From Desulfopila aestuarii DSM 18488 (GTDB taxonomy: Bacteria > Desulfobacterota > Desulfobulbia > Desulfobulbales > Desulfocapsaceae): a stretch of 64,000 bases of DNA. Both the position numbers and the translations under genes were made by a program. Below the pieces are notes generated by a model. It was not told the origin of the DNA, searched no databases, and was given only the letters and a program-made list of their open reading frames with translations. Shown piece after piece: positions 26,828 to 37,007 of this stretch. The DNA is taken from NCBI RefSeq assembly GCF_900143695.1, contig NZ_FRFE01000002.1, forward strand, positions 124,001 through 188,000. Reading direction: 5' to 3'. Numbering within the stretch: position 1 is the first letter of the stretch; every line of letters starts with the position of its first letter.

Positions 26828-27937
26828 CTATGGCAATTCCTCAAGTCCAGTGCTATTTATACCAGCTTCTTGGCGCATTGTTTGAACCACCGCACACTGA
26901 TCCATGATCTCGAAGTAGCGCCTTGCAGCCTTTCTACCTATCACAAATGGATTGCGGCTGCACTCTTGCTTGTTCCATCCTTTGTGTTGACCTCTTCTGT
27001 CATTGCATTCTCGAATTATCTCCATGCGATCAAGTGATGCATCAACAAACGGATGGCTACTTATCGCAATATCAGGTTTAAGAGCGTCTACATACTTCAG
27101 CCATTTCGCCATAGACTCTCGATATAACACTTTATCAGCTACCGTGCCGACAAGGCCTGTATTCCCATATGTCGCCCACAGGTGACGCTTTCCATTAATT
27201 TTTACAGGGATGAAATACGAGAGTCCGTCTCCGGGGGTAATTCCATCGGCATTGTAACTTCTTGGTGTGTGAACTGCAGTAATAGTAGTATTCCCAAGGG
27301 TCAGCTTATCTCCGTCACCCATTATGACCATATCTTCCGGTACAACCTGCAGCCAAGGTGGATTTGCAGGCCCACCAGCTAGTTGGCGATTAAAGACAAC
27401 TTTTGTGCCATAATTGTCAACGAAGTGCATCACAGCACCAAAATGGTCCGGGCCGGCATGGGTAACTAGAATATACTTTATATCAGCAGGATTCAGGCCC
27501 AGCGCCGCTATGTTAGGCTCAAGGATCGTAGTAGCGCCATATTCGTACGAAGAGTCGAGCATGATTAACCCTTCGCCGGTATCAATTATCCAGCCACCAA
27601 CTTCCATTCCTCCAACATAGTAAACATTGTCAAACACTTGTGTCGGCTCGGCAGGTACCTCTTTCCATGCGCCCATATTAACGCCGGGAGTTTGAACTAT
27701 CGTGTAAGTTTCATCAATATCCTGACACTGTAAACGCTGGAGAGTAGATAAGTAATAATCATATCCCGCGAGATCACGAGCCATATCCATTTTGGCCATA
27801 ATCGCATCTGAATCCAAAAGTTTATTAGGCCCCTGACGTAGCCAAATCTTAGCAGGATCTTGGGCTACCGCGGACATCGAAAAGCCCCAGCTCAGACAAA
27901 GCGACACAGCCAACAACCCAAGGGTTTTCTTTTTCAT
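26828..27937 (-). CDS. Exported metallo-beta-lactamase-fold protein with incomplete HxHxDH motif
   Basis: A 369-residue protein. ATG at 27937 follows GGGAGGTATAAA; an upstream frame without SD would add 14 residues. Residues about 1-26 are a signal peptide (LGLLAVSLCLSWGFSMSAVAQ), so it is periplasmic. The MBL fold is visible in WIIDTGEGLIMLDSSYEYG and ILVTHAGPDHFG, where the second His of HxHxDH is Gly. Later ligand positions fall in AVHTPRSYNADG and AISSHPFVDAS, resembling subclass B3 layout. One zinc site is therefore changed. It lies divergent to a TRAP-type binding protein gene. Substrate unknown. Confidence 0.8.
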   Translation of the reverse strand: MKKKTLGLLAVSLCLSWGFSMSAVAQDPAKIWLRQGPNKLLDSDAIMAKMDMARDLAGYDYYLSTLQRLQCQDIDETYTIVQTPGVNMGAWKEVPAEPTQVFDNVYYVGGMEVGGWIIDTGEGLIMLDSSYEYGATTILEPNIAALGLNPADIKYILVTHAGPDHFGAVMHFVDNYGTKVVFNRQLAGGPANPPWLQVVPEDMVIMGDGDKLTLGNTTITAVHTPRSYNADGITPGDGLSYFIPVKINGKRHLWATYGNTGLVGTVADKVLYRESMAKWLKYVDALKPDIAISSHPFVDASLDRMEIIRECNDRRGQHKGWNKQECSRNPFVIGRKAARRYFEIMDQCAVVQTMRQEAGINSTGLEELP

Positions 27938-28417
27938 TTTATACCTCCCAGCATTTTTATTATTGATTGGGATAAGCAACCGAAAGCACAGGATATAAAA
28001 AATCTTTTGTTACCTGAGCGAAGCTGCCCCTTTTGCAGCCGTTATCGTACGATCAGTAGGATGAACCTAAATTGTCTTTTTCAGTAAATTCCAAAACCAC
28101 ATAACAGCTACAAGGTTATTTGTATATTTATCATATATTTAACCACAATATATGTACTTTTGAATTACTACCAATTATGACGGGATTACACTGGGCTCTC
28201 AATAGGTGATTTCCTTATTTCCATGTAGAAAAACCACTGTTTTCTTTATTGACTTCCTATGTGACACTAAAAAGGCTATAAAATGAATGCAAGTGAGACA
28301 TGGAAAGATGGGCGACCATCTTAGATCACAGAATTGCAGATGAAGGTATTTGAGGGCACTCTCGGATTCGATTGCATGCCTAAGAGATATCGCTTTACAA
28401 CAATTTGGAGAAAAATT
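27938..28417. other. AT-rich divergent promoter region
   Basis: About 480 AT-rich bases between the divergent MBL and DctP-like genes. It must contain both promoters; the many TATA-like stretches make a single assignment unsafe. No small gene is apparent. Confidence 0.4.
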
Positions 28418-29458
28418 GTGTTAAAGAGCAGTCAGATTATGTTTCTTGTTATCATGATAGTATTTATAAATGGACTAGCTTTTTCAAAACCAATGACGCT
28501 TACCTTCGCCTCAATAGGTCCCCCAAAAGGTTATATAGGAGATGCTGAACAACTATTTTTTGATGAAATCGAAAAGCAAACCAATGGAGAAGTCCTCATA
28601 CAGCGATCGAGTAAATATTTTCATAAAACCGATGAAATTTTCGATGAAGTGAGTTCGGGCAGAGTCGAGCTTGGAGCTTTAAACATTGCCTATTACCCTA
28701 AAAGATTAATATTAAACAGTTCTATTTATCTGTTCCAGAGAGGACCAACTCATTATGATAACATAATGTGGATATACGACCAGATATACAAGAGATTACC
28801 TGAATTAAATAATGAGATAAAGCAGTTCAATCTAAAAACAATATACAGGTTTGCCAACTTACCGACAGTCGTTTTTTTCAATAAGCCCGTGACAAGTATT
28901 GAAGATTTCAAAGGCAAAAGAATTCGCTGTACAAGTCGTTGGGATTCTGAAATACTACAAGGATTAGGCGCGGTACCTATCACTAGTTCAGGACAAAACT
29001 TATATACAGCACTCAAAACAAATGCAATCGAAGGTTTTATGACCTCTATGTCTGCAAATGTGATACAATTCAATGAAATCATGAAATATGTTTTTATTGC
29101 CAGAGAGATATGGACTCCAAGGCCACTACAAATCACCATAAATCTTGATACCTGGAACAGTCTTCCAGAAGATATTCAAAATGAAATTGAAATCGCCGCG
29201 TCAAATGTGCGAAAAAAAATGACTGAGAATTATTCATATTGGTTTAGACTCAATATAGCTGAGCATAAAAAACTGGGCCGGACAATAGTTTTAACAAGCG
29301 AAAAAGACATAGATACATGGATGCAACAGCCAGAGATAAAGCGTATTTTCAACCAATGGAAAGTTGAGGCTGAAAGTGCTGGATTTAAGGATTCCGATAT
29401 TTTTCTACAAAGGATCCAGTCAATTATCGAAGAAGGCATTGAACGCGACATGATGTGA
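28418..29458 (+). CDS. TRAP-type (DctP family) solute-binding protein, orphan
   Basis: A 346-residue periplasmic binding protein. GTG at 28418 is favoured because GGAG sits 7 nt before it and a standard signal peptide follows (SSQIMFLVIMIVFINGLAFS). An in-frame TTG/ATG at 28334/28340 would give an atypical 50-residue leader. The DctP signature is seen in FANLPTVVFFNKPVTSIEDF and KGKRIRCTSRWDSEIL, including the Arg that binds a carboxylate ligand, and in TNAIEGFMTS. No DctQ/DctM permease genes lie nearby. Instead a sensor kinase gene starts 30 bases downstream, so the protein may present ligand to the sensor (inference). Confidence 0.88.
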   Translation: MLKSSQIMFLVIMIVFINGLAFSKPMTLTFASIGPPKGYIGDAEQLFFDEIEKQTNGEVLIQRSSKYFHKTDEIFDEVSSGRVELGALNIAYYPKRLILNSSIYLFQRGPTHYDNIMWIYDQIYKRLPELNNEIKQFNLKTIYRFANLPTVVFFNKPVTSIEDFKGKRIRCTSRWDSEILQGLGAVPITSSGQNLYTALKTNAIEGFMTSMSANVIQFNEIMKYVFIAREIWTPRPLQITINLDTWNSLPEDIQNEIEIAASNVRKKMTENYSYWFRLNIAEHKKLGRTIVLTSEKDIDTWMQQPEIKRIFNQWKVEAESAGFKDSDIFLQRIQSIIEEGIERDMM

Positions 29459-29488
29459 TAATAAATATATCAAATATCCTGCAACAGC

Positions 29489-31807
29489 ATGCTCACACTC
29501 ATAATATTGACAATAGTTGTCTTGTTTAATCTGCCACTTAACTGTCCAGCAGCGATTGCTACACACAACAGTGAAATAAAAAATGTATTGGTCCTTCATG
29601 CATCTCACAAGGGGCTATCATGGAACGACAGACTCAGCAACGGGATCGAATCAGTTTTTTCCCAAAGTCAATTTCCTGTTCGTATTTTCTATGAATATAT
29701 GGATACAGATAGAATATTTGACAATCAACATGTTCAAAATTTATATGAGCTCTACAAACATAAATTTAGCATTGTCAAATTTGACGCCGCGATAGTAACC
29801 GATGATCGAGCCTTTCAATTCATGCTGAATTATCACAGCAGACTTTTGCCGGGAACACCTGTCATTTTCTGCGGTGTAAATTATTTTGCATCATATGATC
29901 TCTACGGGCAGAGCAATTTTACCGGCATTGTTCAGACGATAGATATAGATGAAACATTGGACCTCGTTTTAACTCTCACTCCCAAGGTGCGTAACGCGTT
30001 TGTCGTGGTTGACAAAACACCCACGAGCATTGCAGCGATACAGTTGTTTATCGAAAATATGCATACGTATCAAGACAGGCTCTCTTTTTATTTTAATGAA
30101 GATATGGACATGAGAGAACTGATAAATACTGTTGCAGAACTTCCCACAGACTGGGTTGTTATTGTGGTCAATTTTATTGTAGACAAATCTGGTCAGACAT
30201 ACTCTATCGAACAAAGCACACAAATGATAACTCAAAAAGCAAAAGTGCCGGTGTATAGTTTCTGGGACAGTTACCTAGGAAACGGAATTATAGGTGGCAA
30301 ACTGATAAGCGGACTGGGTCAGGGGAAACAGTCAGCGCAGATGGTATTAAAAGTATTTGAAGGAGAATCACCTTCTCAAATTGATATCATCAGGGAAAGC
30401 CCTAACGAATACATGTTTGACTATCATGTTTTGGAGAAGTTTCAGATCGATATGGAGTTACTACCTGAAGACAGCAAAATTATTAACAAACCATCGAATA
30501 TTTACAATGAATACAAAACAGTTATATGGTCGATACTAATCGGTTTCGTACTGTTTATAGTAATAATTTTCACTCTCCTCATTAATATTTTTCGCAGAAG
30601 ACAAGCTGAAATAATCCAAAAGAAATATTCAAACCAACTTGAAATTCAAAACAAGATTGACCGCGCAATATTAGAAGCAAAGCCTACCGAAAAAATCGCA
30701 AATGACGCTCTGAAATATGTCAGAAATTTATTTCAATGCCGAAGGGTTAGCGTCATATTATTTGATTATGAACAACGTTATGCTGTTGTTCTTGCTGTAA
30801 ACTGTGATCATCAAACCACTATTGGCGAAAAAACGAAATTTCCCTTAAAGAATTTTCCAGTTGATGACCTCAAGGAAGGAAATATTATTTATGCAAATGA
30901 CATAATATCAATCACTGAAAAATCTATAGTTGACAAAGCTCTAATAGCAGAAAAAATCAATGCATACGTTAGAATCCCCCTCATGTATCATGGAACATTA
31001 ATTGGGGCACTTACCCTTGGCCATTCTGACTTTTCAGTGTTTAGTGACGAAAAAATTGAAACAGTTAAACAGATCTCGACCTCATTGGCATTGGCAATAC
31101 AGGCTACAATATTTGTAAATAATATCCTGCACCGTGAAAGAGATCTGAAAAAAATGTCTGCCATATTAATCAGGAGCCAGGAAGATGAAAGGAAAAAGAT
31201 TTCGTTGGAGCTTCATGATGAGTTTGGGCAGGCCCTCACTGCAATGAACATGAGTGTGTCGCTTCTTGAGAAAAAAGTTATCTCAGGACAGTTGAATGAC
31301 CATAAAATTATAGAATTGCTACATGACATCACCGGATCAATTCATACTATGGCAGACCAGATAAGAGATCTTTCCCATGAGTTGCGTCCTCCAATGCTCG
31401 ATGTACTTGGTTTATTGCCTGCATTAAAAGCCCACATTACCAGTTTTCAAAAACGAACCGGGATTTCTGTTCAGCTTATGGCGGAACAATGTGAAGCAAA
31501 GCTTCCCCCTGAAATCGAAATCAATTTATTCCGCATTATCCAGGAGGCTTTGCATAATGTAGTAAAACATGCCAGTTCCAGTGAGGTTGCTATCTCTCTA
31601 CAACGGTATCACAACAATATTCACCTTACAATTACAGATAACGGAAAAGGTTTTCATATTCCAGACGCTCATAGTATTGAAAATACGATGGGAATTGGTA
31701 TTCTGGGAATGCAGAAAAGATCAACCAATTTAGGTGGGAACTTTAACATTTATTCAACAGTGAATATCGGGACGAGAATTGTAGTAGAGCTTCCCTTGAA
31801 TGAATAA
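29489..31807 (+). CDS. Sensor histidine kinase: periplasmic binding-like domain, TM, GAF, HisKA_3
   Basis: A 772-residue membrane kinase. Residues about 1-22 are a signal/anchor; 30-320 an ABC-type periplasmic binding-like sensor (ABC_sub_bind type: VIFCGVNYF, GIVQTIDIDETLDL); 344-368 a membrane helix; about 390-545 a GAF domain; about 560-640 a HisKA_3 dimerisation domain with His576 in LELHDEFGQAL; 670-772 a HATPase_c with ITDNGKGFHI and GIGILGMQKR. The NarX/DegS-type kinase domain matches the LuxR-type regulator encoded next. With the DctP-like protein upstream, it forms a candidate extracellular ligand-sensing system. Confidence 0.9.
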   Translation: MLTLIILTIVVLFNLPLNCPAAIATHNSEIKNVLVLHASHKGLSWNDRLSNGIESVFSQSQFPVRIFYEYMDTDRIFDNQHVQNLYELYKHKFSIVKFDAAIVTDDRAFQFMLNYHSRLLPGTPVIFCGVNYFASYDLYGQSNFTGIVQTIDIDETLDLVLTLTPKVRNAFVVVDKTPTSIAAIQLFIENMHTYQDRLSFYFNEDMDMRELINTVAELPTDWVVIVVNFIVDKSGQTYSIEQSTQMITQKAKVPVYSFWDSYLGNGIIGGKLISGLGQGKQSAQMVLKVFEGESPSQIDIIRESPNEYMFDYHVLEKFQIDMELLPEDSKIINKPSNIYNEYKTVIWSILIGFVLFIVIIFTLLINIFRRRQAEIIQKKYSNQLEIQNKIDRAILEAKPTEKIANDALKYVRNLFQCRRVSVILFDYEQRYAVVLAVNCDHQTTIGEKTKFPLKNFPVDDLKEGNIIYANDIISITEKSIVDKALIAEKINAYVRIPLMYHGTLIGALTLGHSDFSVFSDEKIETVKQISTSLALAIQATIFVNNILHRERDLKKMSAILIRSQEDERKKISLELHDEFGQALTAMNMSVSLLEKKVISGQLNDHKIIELLHDITGSIHTMADQIRDLSHELRPPMLDVLGLLPALKAHITSFQKRTGISVQLMAEQCEAKLPPEIEINLFRIIQEALHNVVKHASSSEVAISLQRYHNNIHLTITDNGKGFHIPDAHSIENTMGIGILGMQKRSTNLGGNFNIYSTVNIGTRIVVELPLNE

Positions 31808-31822
31808 CTGCAAGGTGATCAA

Positions 31823-32479
31823 TTGGAAAATATTAGAGTAGTTATCGCTGATGACCATACAATTGTAAGGAAAGGGCTCTGCTCGCTTCTTGAAGGTGAA
31901 AAAGATATCTCTGTCATCGGGGAGGCGGAAAATGGAAGAGAGCTCATCAGTCTCCTCAATACCACCTCACCGGATGTTATTTTAGTTGATATCAATATGC
32001 CTTTGTTAAATGGTATAGATGTAACCAGAAACATAAAAAAATCATTTCCTGAAATTGAAATAATTATTCTCACGATGTATACGAATGAAGAATATGTTAA
32101 AGAAGCTCTCCTCGCGGGTGCATCTGGTTTTTTGGTTAAAGATACAGTTCCCTATGATCTATGCTCGGCTATACGCGCTGTAGCCAATAAGCAATCATAT
32201 CTCAGCCCAACTATTTCCAGAACGATTATAGATCAATATACAAAATTAGGGAGCGAAAGAACCGACAGAAATGAGACTCTTGAATTAACACTGAGAGAAA
32301 AAGAAATTCTTCAATTAATCGCTGAAGGCTACAACAATCGTGAAATAGCAAAAATGCTCTTCATTTCGACAAAAACGATTGACGTTCACAAACAGAACAT
32401 CCAAAACAAATTAAACATTTACGGAACAGCCAGGCTTACGAAGTATGCAATAATGAAAGGATTGATTAAGCTGGAATGA
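31823..32479 (+). CDS. NarL/FixJ-family response regulator
   Basis: A 218-residue two-domain regulator. The TTG start at 31823 follows AAGGTGATCAA, and the protein begins MENIRVVIADDHTIVRKGL. Receiver domain residues are in place: DD at 10-11, phosphoacceptor Asp56 in VILVDINMPLLNG, Lys in GFLVKDTV. Residues about 150-215 are a LuxR-type HTH (LTLREKEILQLIAEGYNNRE). It lies 15 bases after the sensor kinase and is its likely cognate regulator. The target genes are unknown; the divergent MBL gene or the operon itself are candidates. Confidence 0.93.
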   Translation: MENIRVVIADDHTIVRKGLCSLLEGEKDISVIGEAENGRELISLLNTTSPDVILVDINMPLLNGIDVTRNIKKSFPEIEIIILTMYTNEEYVKEALLAGASGFLVKDTVPYDLCSAIRAVANKQSYLSPTISRTIIDQYTKLGSERTDRNETLELTLREKEILQLIAEGYNNREIAKMLFISTKTIDVHKQNIQNKLNIYGTARLTKYAIMKGLIKLE

Positions 32480-32584
32480 TTCAGCTCGATCTCCGCGTTA
32501 ATAACAACCCAATTTCAACTCTCAGAATAGGACCGTTGTGCTCCCGTTTCAGGTCTTGACAAAATCGCTTTAGCTTCACGTCCC

Positions 32585-35500
32585 TTATCCTGTAATGGTT
32601 TTCCTGATGAGAGAAAGAAGTGCCTGAGGTTGCACAGGTTTCTGCAAAAATCCAGCACCGCTCTCAAGTATGCCTTTTGAGTGGATAATATCTGCGGTAT
32701 AGCCACTTGAAAAGATAACTTTCACTTCAGGATTCATCTTTTTGATCTGCTCAAAGCTCTCTTTGCCGTTCATTTTCGGCATGATGACATCAAGGATAAG
32801 CAGATCAATCTCAGCCTTATGTTCGCTGAACTTCATCACCGCATCCTCACCATCAACTGCCTCAATGATCGTGTAGCCAAACTGCTCAAGCATTGCAACC
32901 ATCAGTTTTCTGACATCGTCATCATCTTCTGCCACCAGGATGGTTTCTGTCCCACCTGTCAACGGTTCAACAGTTTTCTTTTCGCTGTCTGCCGCTTCCC
33001 GCGCAAGCAATGGCAGATAAATCTTGAATGTTGTTCCTTTTCCATGCTCACTGTAGACATGAACATCACCCCGATGCTGCTTGATAATCCCATAGACAAT
33101 GGAAAGCCCCAGTCCCGTCCCTTTGCCGACGTCTTTGGTGGTAAAGAAAGGCTCGAAAATACGCTGCCGCGTCACCTCGTCCATGCCTATGCCAGTGTCA
33201 GAAGCAGAAATCACCGCATACTCTCCAGGTTCTACCTGGTTGCTGAATCCGGCGTGGTCCCCGGCAAAATTCACATAACTCGTCTCGATGGTGAGGATAC
33301 CGCCATTGGGCATGGCGTCTCTCGCGTTCGTGGCCAGATTAAGCAGTATTTGCTCGACTTGTCCTGTATCGGCTAAAACCACCAGATCCCTGTCGGCCAT
33401 AGTTGTCCTGAACTCGATATCTTCACCTATTACCCGGATAAGCAGCTTCTGAACCCCTTTAACAATTTCATTGAGATCAACAGGCTTTGGATCGATAATT
33501 TGCTTACGGCTGAAGGCCAGCAGGCTGCGAGTCAGATTCGCCGCTTTCTCAGACGAGGCCAGGATCTGCTCAACATAATTGACCAGTACCGTCTCATCAT
33601 CGCGGATCTTCAGCCTTAACAGGTTCGAATAGCCCAGTATCGCTGTCAGGATGTTGTTAAAGTCATGGGCAATTCCTCCTGTCAGCGTGCCAATTGCCTC
33701 CATTTTCTGTGACTGACGCAGCTGATCCTCAAGTTTTTTTCTCTCCGTTATGTCTTCCATAACACCGTCGATCCATAACAGGTTACCGGCCACATCATCG
33801 TGAGCGGTTGCCGTCACCGAGCACCAGATTGGCGTCCCGTCCATCTTACGCATGGCCAGAGGACAATCCCTGACGAAACCGTTCTGATGAATTTCAGCAA
33901 TGAATTTTTCCCGGTCATCGGTATTCTGATACAGATCGACAACTTCAACCTTCTGAAACTCGTCAACGGATTCATAACCAAAGATCTTCGCCATGGCAGG
34001 ATTCACCTGAACAAATCTCCCTCGGCCACTCGTGCTCCTGAACACACCGATATTGATATTGTTTACCAGGGTCCTGTATTTTTCCTCGCTGTCCCTGAGC
34101 GCGACTTCAGCCTTTCGCCTTTCTTCTATCTCCGTATTGAGCTCGTTGACGTTATCCTTTAGCTCTGCAGCCTGTTTTGTCAGGAGATCATGACGTTCCT
34201 GATAGAAATCGATTTTTGCCTTCAGGTCTGAGGGAGTCAACTTGAGGTTTGCAAGAATCTCCGCATAGGTATCAGAGAGCGCCTTCTGTTCTTGTGGAGA
34301 AAAGGATATCTCCCGCCGCAGCGCATGATATGCTGCAGCCGCACCAATCGAGCCTGCAAGCACCCGCTCAATATCCTCATGCAGTTCGATGAGTTCAACA
34401 ATCGATATACGTTCCCGCTCTTCCAGCCCCATCCGCAGAAGCGACTGTCTGGTAATAGAGCGGACTTTCTCAACGGGGAAATATTGCACAAGCAGGTTCT
34501 CGATCTCCTTCTCCTTCGTGGCCACTTCAATAAAGGGCTCACTCAAGCGATACTGTCGCGAAGGTTCCGCATTCAAAACATTGATGAACGCATCAGCCTC
34601 TTTCTCTTGAGCTTCGTCATCCTGCCTGAACGATAATGAGCCAAGGACATACATTCCTGCATTGAACAGCAAGGTCCAGAGAACACCATGACTCAGCGGA
34701 TCCAGGCCTGCCAAACCGAAAAGCCGTTCCGGGTTCAACGCGGATATCCCGACGGGACCATCAATAAGCAGGCTCGCATCAATCCATCCCGACTTCACAA
34801 AAGTCGGGAGCAGCAGAGTATAGAACCACATCACAAAGCCCGCGGTCAGTCCTGATATGGCGCCAAATCTGTTCCCTTTTTCCCAGAAAAGCCCCCCCAG
34901 CACAGCCGGTGCGAATTGCAATGCAGCGGCAAAGGAGATCATGCCCATATTGACCAGCATATACGACTCGCCGATAAGACGGGCAAACAGATAACCAGTC
35001 ATGATATATGCAGCGATGGCGACCCAGCGACACTGTATCAGATAACGCTTCAGACCCCCCAGAGGCTGCAGGAACTCGATAGCGGGCAGGACAAGGTGGT
35101 TTGTTATCATTGTCGACATTGTCATGGTACTAATCATCACCATGCCCATCGCCGCCGAAAACCCTCCCAAAAAGACCAGCAGAGACAGATACTTCTGGCC
35201 GGCGCCCATAGGCAAGGCAAGGACAAAAGTATCCGCCGCCGATTCGGGCAAACCAAGAAGCAGCCCAGCTGCGGCCATGGGGAGTACAAAGATATTGATA
35301 AGAAACATATAAAGCGGAAACACCCACATCGCCGTCCGCACATGCTTCTCTTCAAAGTTTTCGACAACCGCTACATGAAACTGCCGCGGCAGAAAAAGAA
35401 TGGCCGACATGGCGAGCACGAGATAGGTCGTCCACGTCATATAATAGGATATGCCGGCTGTGGCAGGGTTATACAGGTGTTTTCCAGGCAACGCCGACAG

Positions 35501-36172
35501 ACGGGCAAAAACATCCTCGAAACCGTCAAACATGAAATAGGTAACAAAGATGCCAACAGAAAGAAAAGCCACCAATTTCACCACACATTCAACCGCCAGC
35601 GCTACGACCATACCTTGGTGCCGCTCGGTACTGTCAAGCCTCCTGGCCCCGAAGATAATAGTGAAAACGATCATAAGACCGACAATGATTAATCCGACAT
35701 CATATGAAGGCGAACCTGTACTGGTCGACTTTGTCAAAATGTCAAAGGTCGCCAGAATTGATTTCAGCTGGATTGCAACATAGGGAGCTATACCGACGAT
35801 GCAGATAACCGTTACCAGTGCGGCCAATCCCTGCGACTTCTGATAGCGCGCAGAGATAAAATCGGCAATTGAAGTGATGCGGAAGAGATTCTTGACCCGG
35901 ATCATTTTTCGTAGAACGGTCCACCAAACCGCAATAGCAATGGTCGGCCCAAGGTAGATCGTCAGAAAGAGCATCCCGGAAGTCACCGCCTTGCCTACAC
36001 TGCCGTAGTAGGTCCAGGTGCTGCAGTACACCGCAAGAGACAGTGAATAAATGAAAGGATTATTGCCGATATCCCTGCCCGTCAGCGATTTCCGTTCAAC
36101 AAAAAGAGCAACGAGAAACAGTAAACAGACGTATAAAGTAAATGATGCTATGACAACCGCTTGACTGAACAT
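32585..36172 (-). CDS. Sodium/solute symporter-fused hybrid histidine kinase (CbrA/PutP type)
   Basis: A 1195-residue protein. Residues 1 to about 530 form an SSS/PutP-like transporter of about 13 helices (SLAVYCSTWTYYGSVGKAV, GRDIGNNPF, FADFISARYQKSQG-type motifs). An STAC-like linker follows, then a PAS domain (about 690-815), HisKA with His837 in GGIAHDFNNIL, HATPase with SDTGIGMDEV and GKGTGLGLSI, and a C-terminal receiver with Asp1129 in LLILDVIMP. Such CbrA-like kinases couple solute uptake to signalling. The stop of the small upstream membrane gene overlaps its ATG, so the two are translated together. The output regulator is not encoded adjacent. Confidence 0.95.
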   Translation of the reverse strand: MFSQAVVIASFTLYVCLLFLVALFVERKSLTGRDIGNNPFIYSLSLAVYCSTWTYYGSVGKAVTSGMLFLTIYLGPTIAIAVWWTVLRKMIRVKNLFRITSIADFISARYQKSQGLAALVTVICIVGIAPYVAIQLKSILATFDILTKSTSTGSPSYDVGLIIVGLMIVFTIIFGARRLDSTERHQGMVVALAVECVVKLVAFLSVGIFVTYFMFDGFEDVFARLSALPGKHLYNPATAGISYYMTWTTYLVLAMSAILFLPRQFHVAVVENFEEKHVRTAMWVFPLYMFLINIFVLPMAAAGLLLGLPESAADTFVLALPMGAGQKYLSLLVFLGGFSAAMGMVMISTMTMSTMITNHLVLPAIEFLQPLGGLKRYLIQCRWVAIAAYIMTGYLFARLIGESYMLVNMGMISFAAALQFAPAVLGGLFWEKGNRFGAISGLTAGFVMWFYTLLLPTFVKSGWIDASLLIDGPVGISALNPERLFGLAGLDPLSHGVLWTLLFNAGMYVLGSLSFRQDDEAQEKEADAFINVLNAEPSRQYRLSEPFIEVATKEKEIENLLVQYFPVEKVRSITRQSLLRMGLEERERISIVELIELHEDIERVLAGSIGAAAAYHALRREISFSPQEQKALSDTYAEILANLKLTPSDLKAKIDFYQERHDLLTKQAAELKDNVNELNTEIEERRKAEVALRDSEEKYRTLVNNINIGVFRSTSGRGRFVQVNPAMAKIFGYESVDEFQKVEVVDLYQNTDDREKFIAEIHQNGFVRDCPLAMRKMDGTPIWCSVTATAHDDVAGNLLWIDGVMEDITERKKLEDQLRQSQKMEAIGTLTGGIAHDFNNILTAILGYSNLLRLKIRDDETVLVNYVEQILASSEKAANLTRSLLAFSRKQIIDPKPVDLNEIVKGVQKLLIRVIGEDIEFRTTMADRDLVVLADTGQVEQILLNLATNARDAMPNGGILTIETSYVNFAGDHAGFSNQVEPGEYAVISASDTGIGMDEVTRQRIFEPFFTTKDVGKGTGLGLSIVYGIIKQHRGDVHVYSEHGKGTTFKIYLPLLAREAADSEKKTVEPLTGGTETILVAEDDDDVRKLMVAMLEQFGYTIIEAVDGEDAVMKFSEHKAEIDLLILDVIMPKMNGKESFEQIKKMNPEVKVIFSSGYTADIIHSKGILESGAGFLQKPVQPQALLSLIRKTITG

Positions 36173-36378
36173 CAGATCAGGTTCCCATCGTGGTTGTCGC
36201 TCTTGCCTTGTTTAATGCCAATGAGAAACAACAGGACAATGATTATCCCCCAACTGATAAAGAGGTAATAAAACATTGATTTCAGGGAACTCGCTCCAGG
36301 AATGGAAATAAAGGGCCAGCCAAAAATACAGAGACAGAGAAAGAAAAGAACCACGCTGAACTCAGGATGCCGTAACAT
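36172..36378 (-). CDS. Small two-helix membrane protein preceding the symporter-kinase
   Basis: A 68-residue protein with two hydrophobic segments (VVLFFLCLCIFGWPFISIPG and FYYLFISWGIIIVLLFLIGI). ATG at 36378 follows GGGGGAATGTGAT. Its stop overlaps the kinase start by one base (translational coupling). Small membrane proteins of this type are frequently encoded directly upstream of SSS-family symporters and symporter-fused kinases (like YjcH upstream of ActP). It is probably an accessory subunit. Confidence 0.75.
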   Translation of the reverse strand: MLRHPEFSVVLFFLCLCIFGWPFISIPGASSLKSMFYYLFISWGIIIVLLFLIGIKQGKSDNHDGNLI

Positions 36379-36665
36379 ATCACATTCCCCCAAGGCAGAA
36401 ACCATTCAGGCCAGAACAAAAAGCCTGCAAAAGACCTTGTCTACTTTCATTGTGGGGGAAGGGGCTCTCTTTTTCAAGGAGAAACCTTTTTTCTTAACAA
36501 GCAGTTGAAAGAGTTTCCAGATCCCTGACACACAGGCACCGGAGCTCCAACCGTCGAATGACTCTAGATAAAGGTTGTAACCTGGTTTTTTTTGATACGT
36601 TCACATAAATACAGTATCCAGTCAGGAGCTGTTTTTTCCAAATCTTTGCACTTTGGAGGGACACT

Positions 36666-37007
36666 ATGAAGAAATGTATCGGACTTTTTGCCTGCTGCAT
36701 GTTGATGTCAACAACTGTTGCTCTCGCCCATCATCCACTGGAGGAGATTAATGAAGAAATTTTTCTCCGTGTCGATGAAATGATAGCTGACACCCCACAC
36801 GCTGAAATGGTGTTCGATGATATGGGAGGCGGTAATTCATCAAGCGCAGAACTGGTGATCATTACAGACGATATGACAACCTTATCAAATCTTATCGATG
36901 ACGGGCTGTTCAACTATGTTGATCAGTTGGTTGGAGTGGTGACGGTAACAATTGAGCCTGCTGAGATTGGCTTTGATGTCATAACAACAATTTCCCTTCA
37001 AGAGTAA
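36666..37007 (+). CDS. Small periplasmic protein of unknown function
   Basis: A 113-residue protein with a clear signal peptide (MKKCIGLFACCMLMSTTVAL, cleavage after ALA). The mature part is acidic and begins HHPLEEINEEI. It contains a GGGNSSSAE loop and a C-terminal beta-rich half (VVTVTIEPAEIGFDVITTIS). TTGGAGGGACACT before the ATG at 36666 is a strong SD. It is the reader's first gene after the divergent kinase unit and seems monocistronic. I recall no family beyond a vague resemblance to small exported hypothetical proteins. Confidence 0.65.
   Translation: MKKCIGLFACCMLMSTTVALAHHPLEEINEEIFLRVDEMIADTPHAEMVFDDMGGGNSSSAELVIITDDMTTLSNLIDDGLFNYVDQLVGVVTVTIEPAEIGFDVITTISLQE

Noticed and set aside
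34916-35692. 258-codon plus-strand open frame opposite the symporter-kinase
   Set aside because: His/Arg/Gln-rich low-quality sequence antisense to a confident PutP-type domain.
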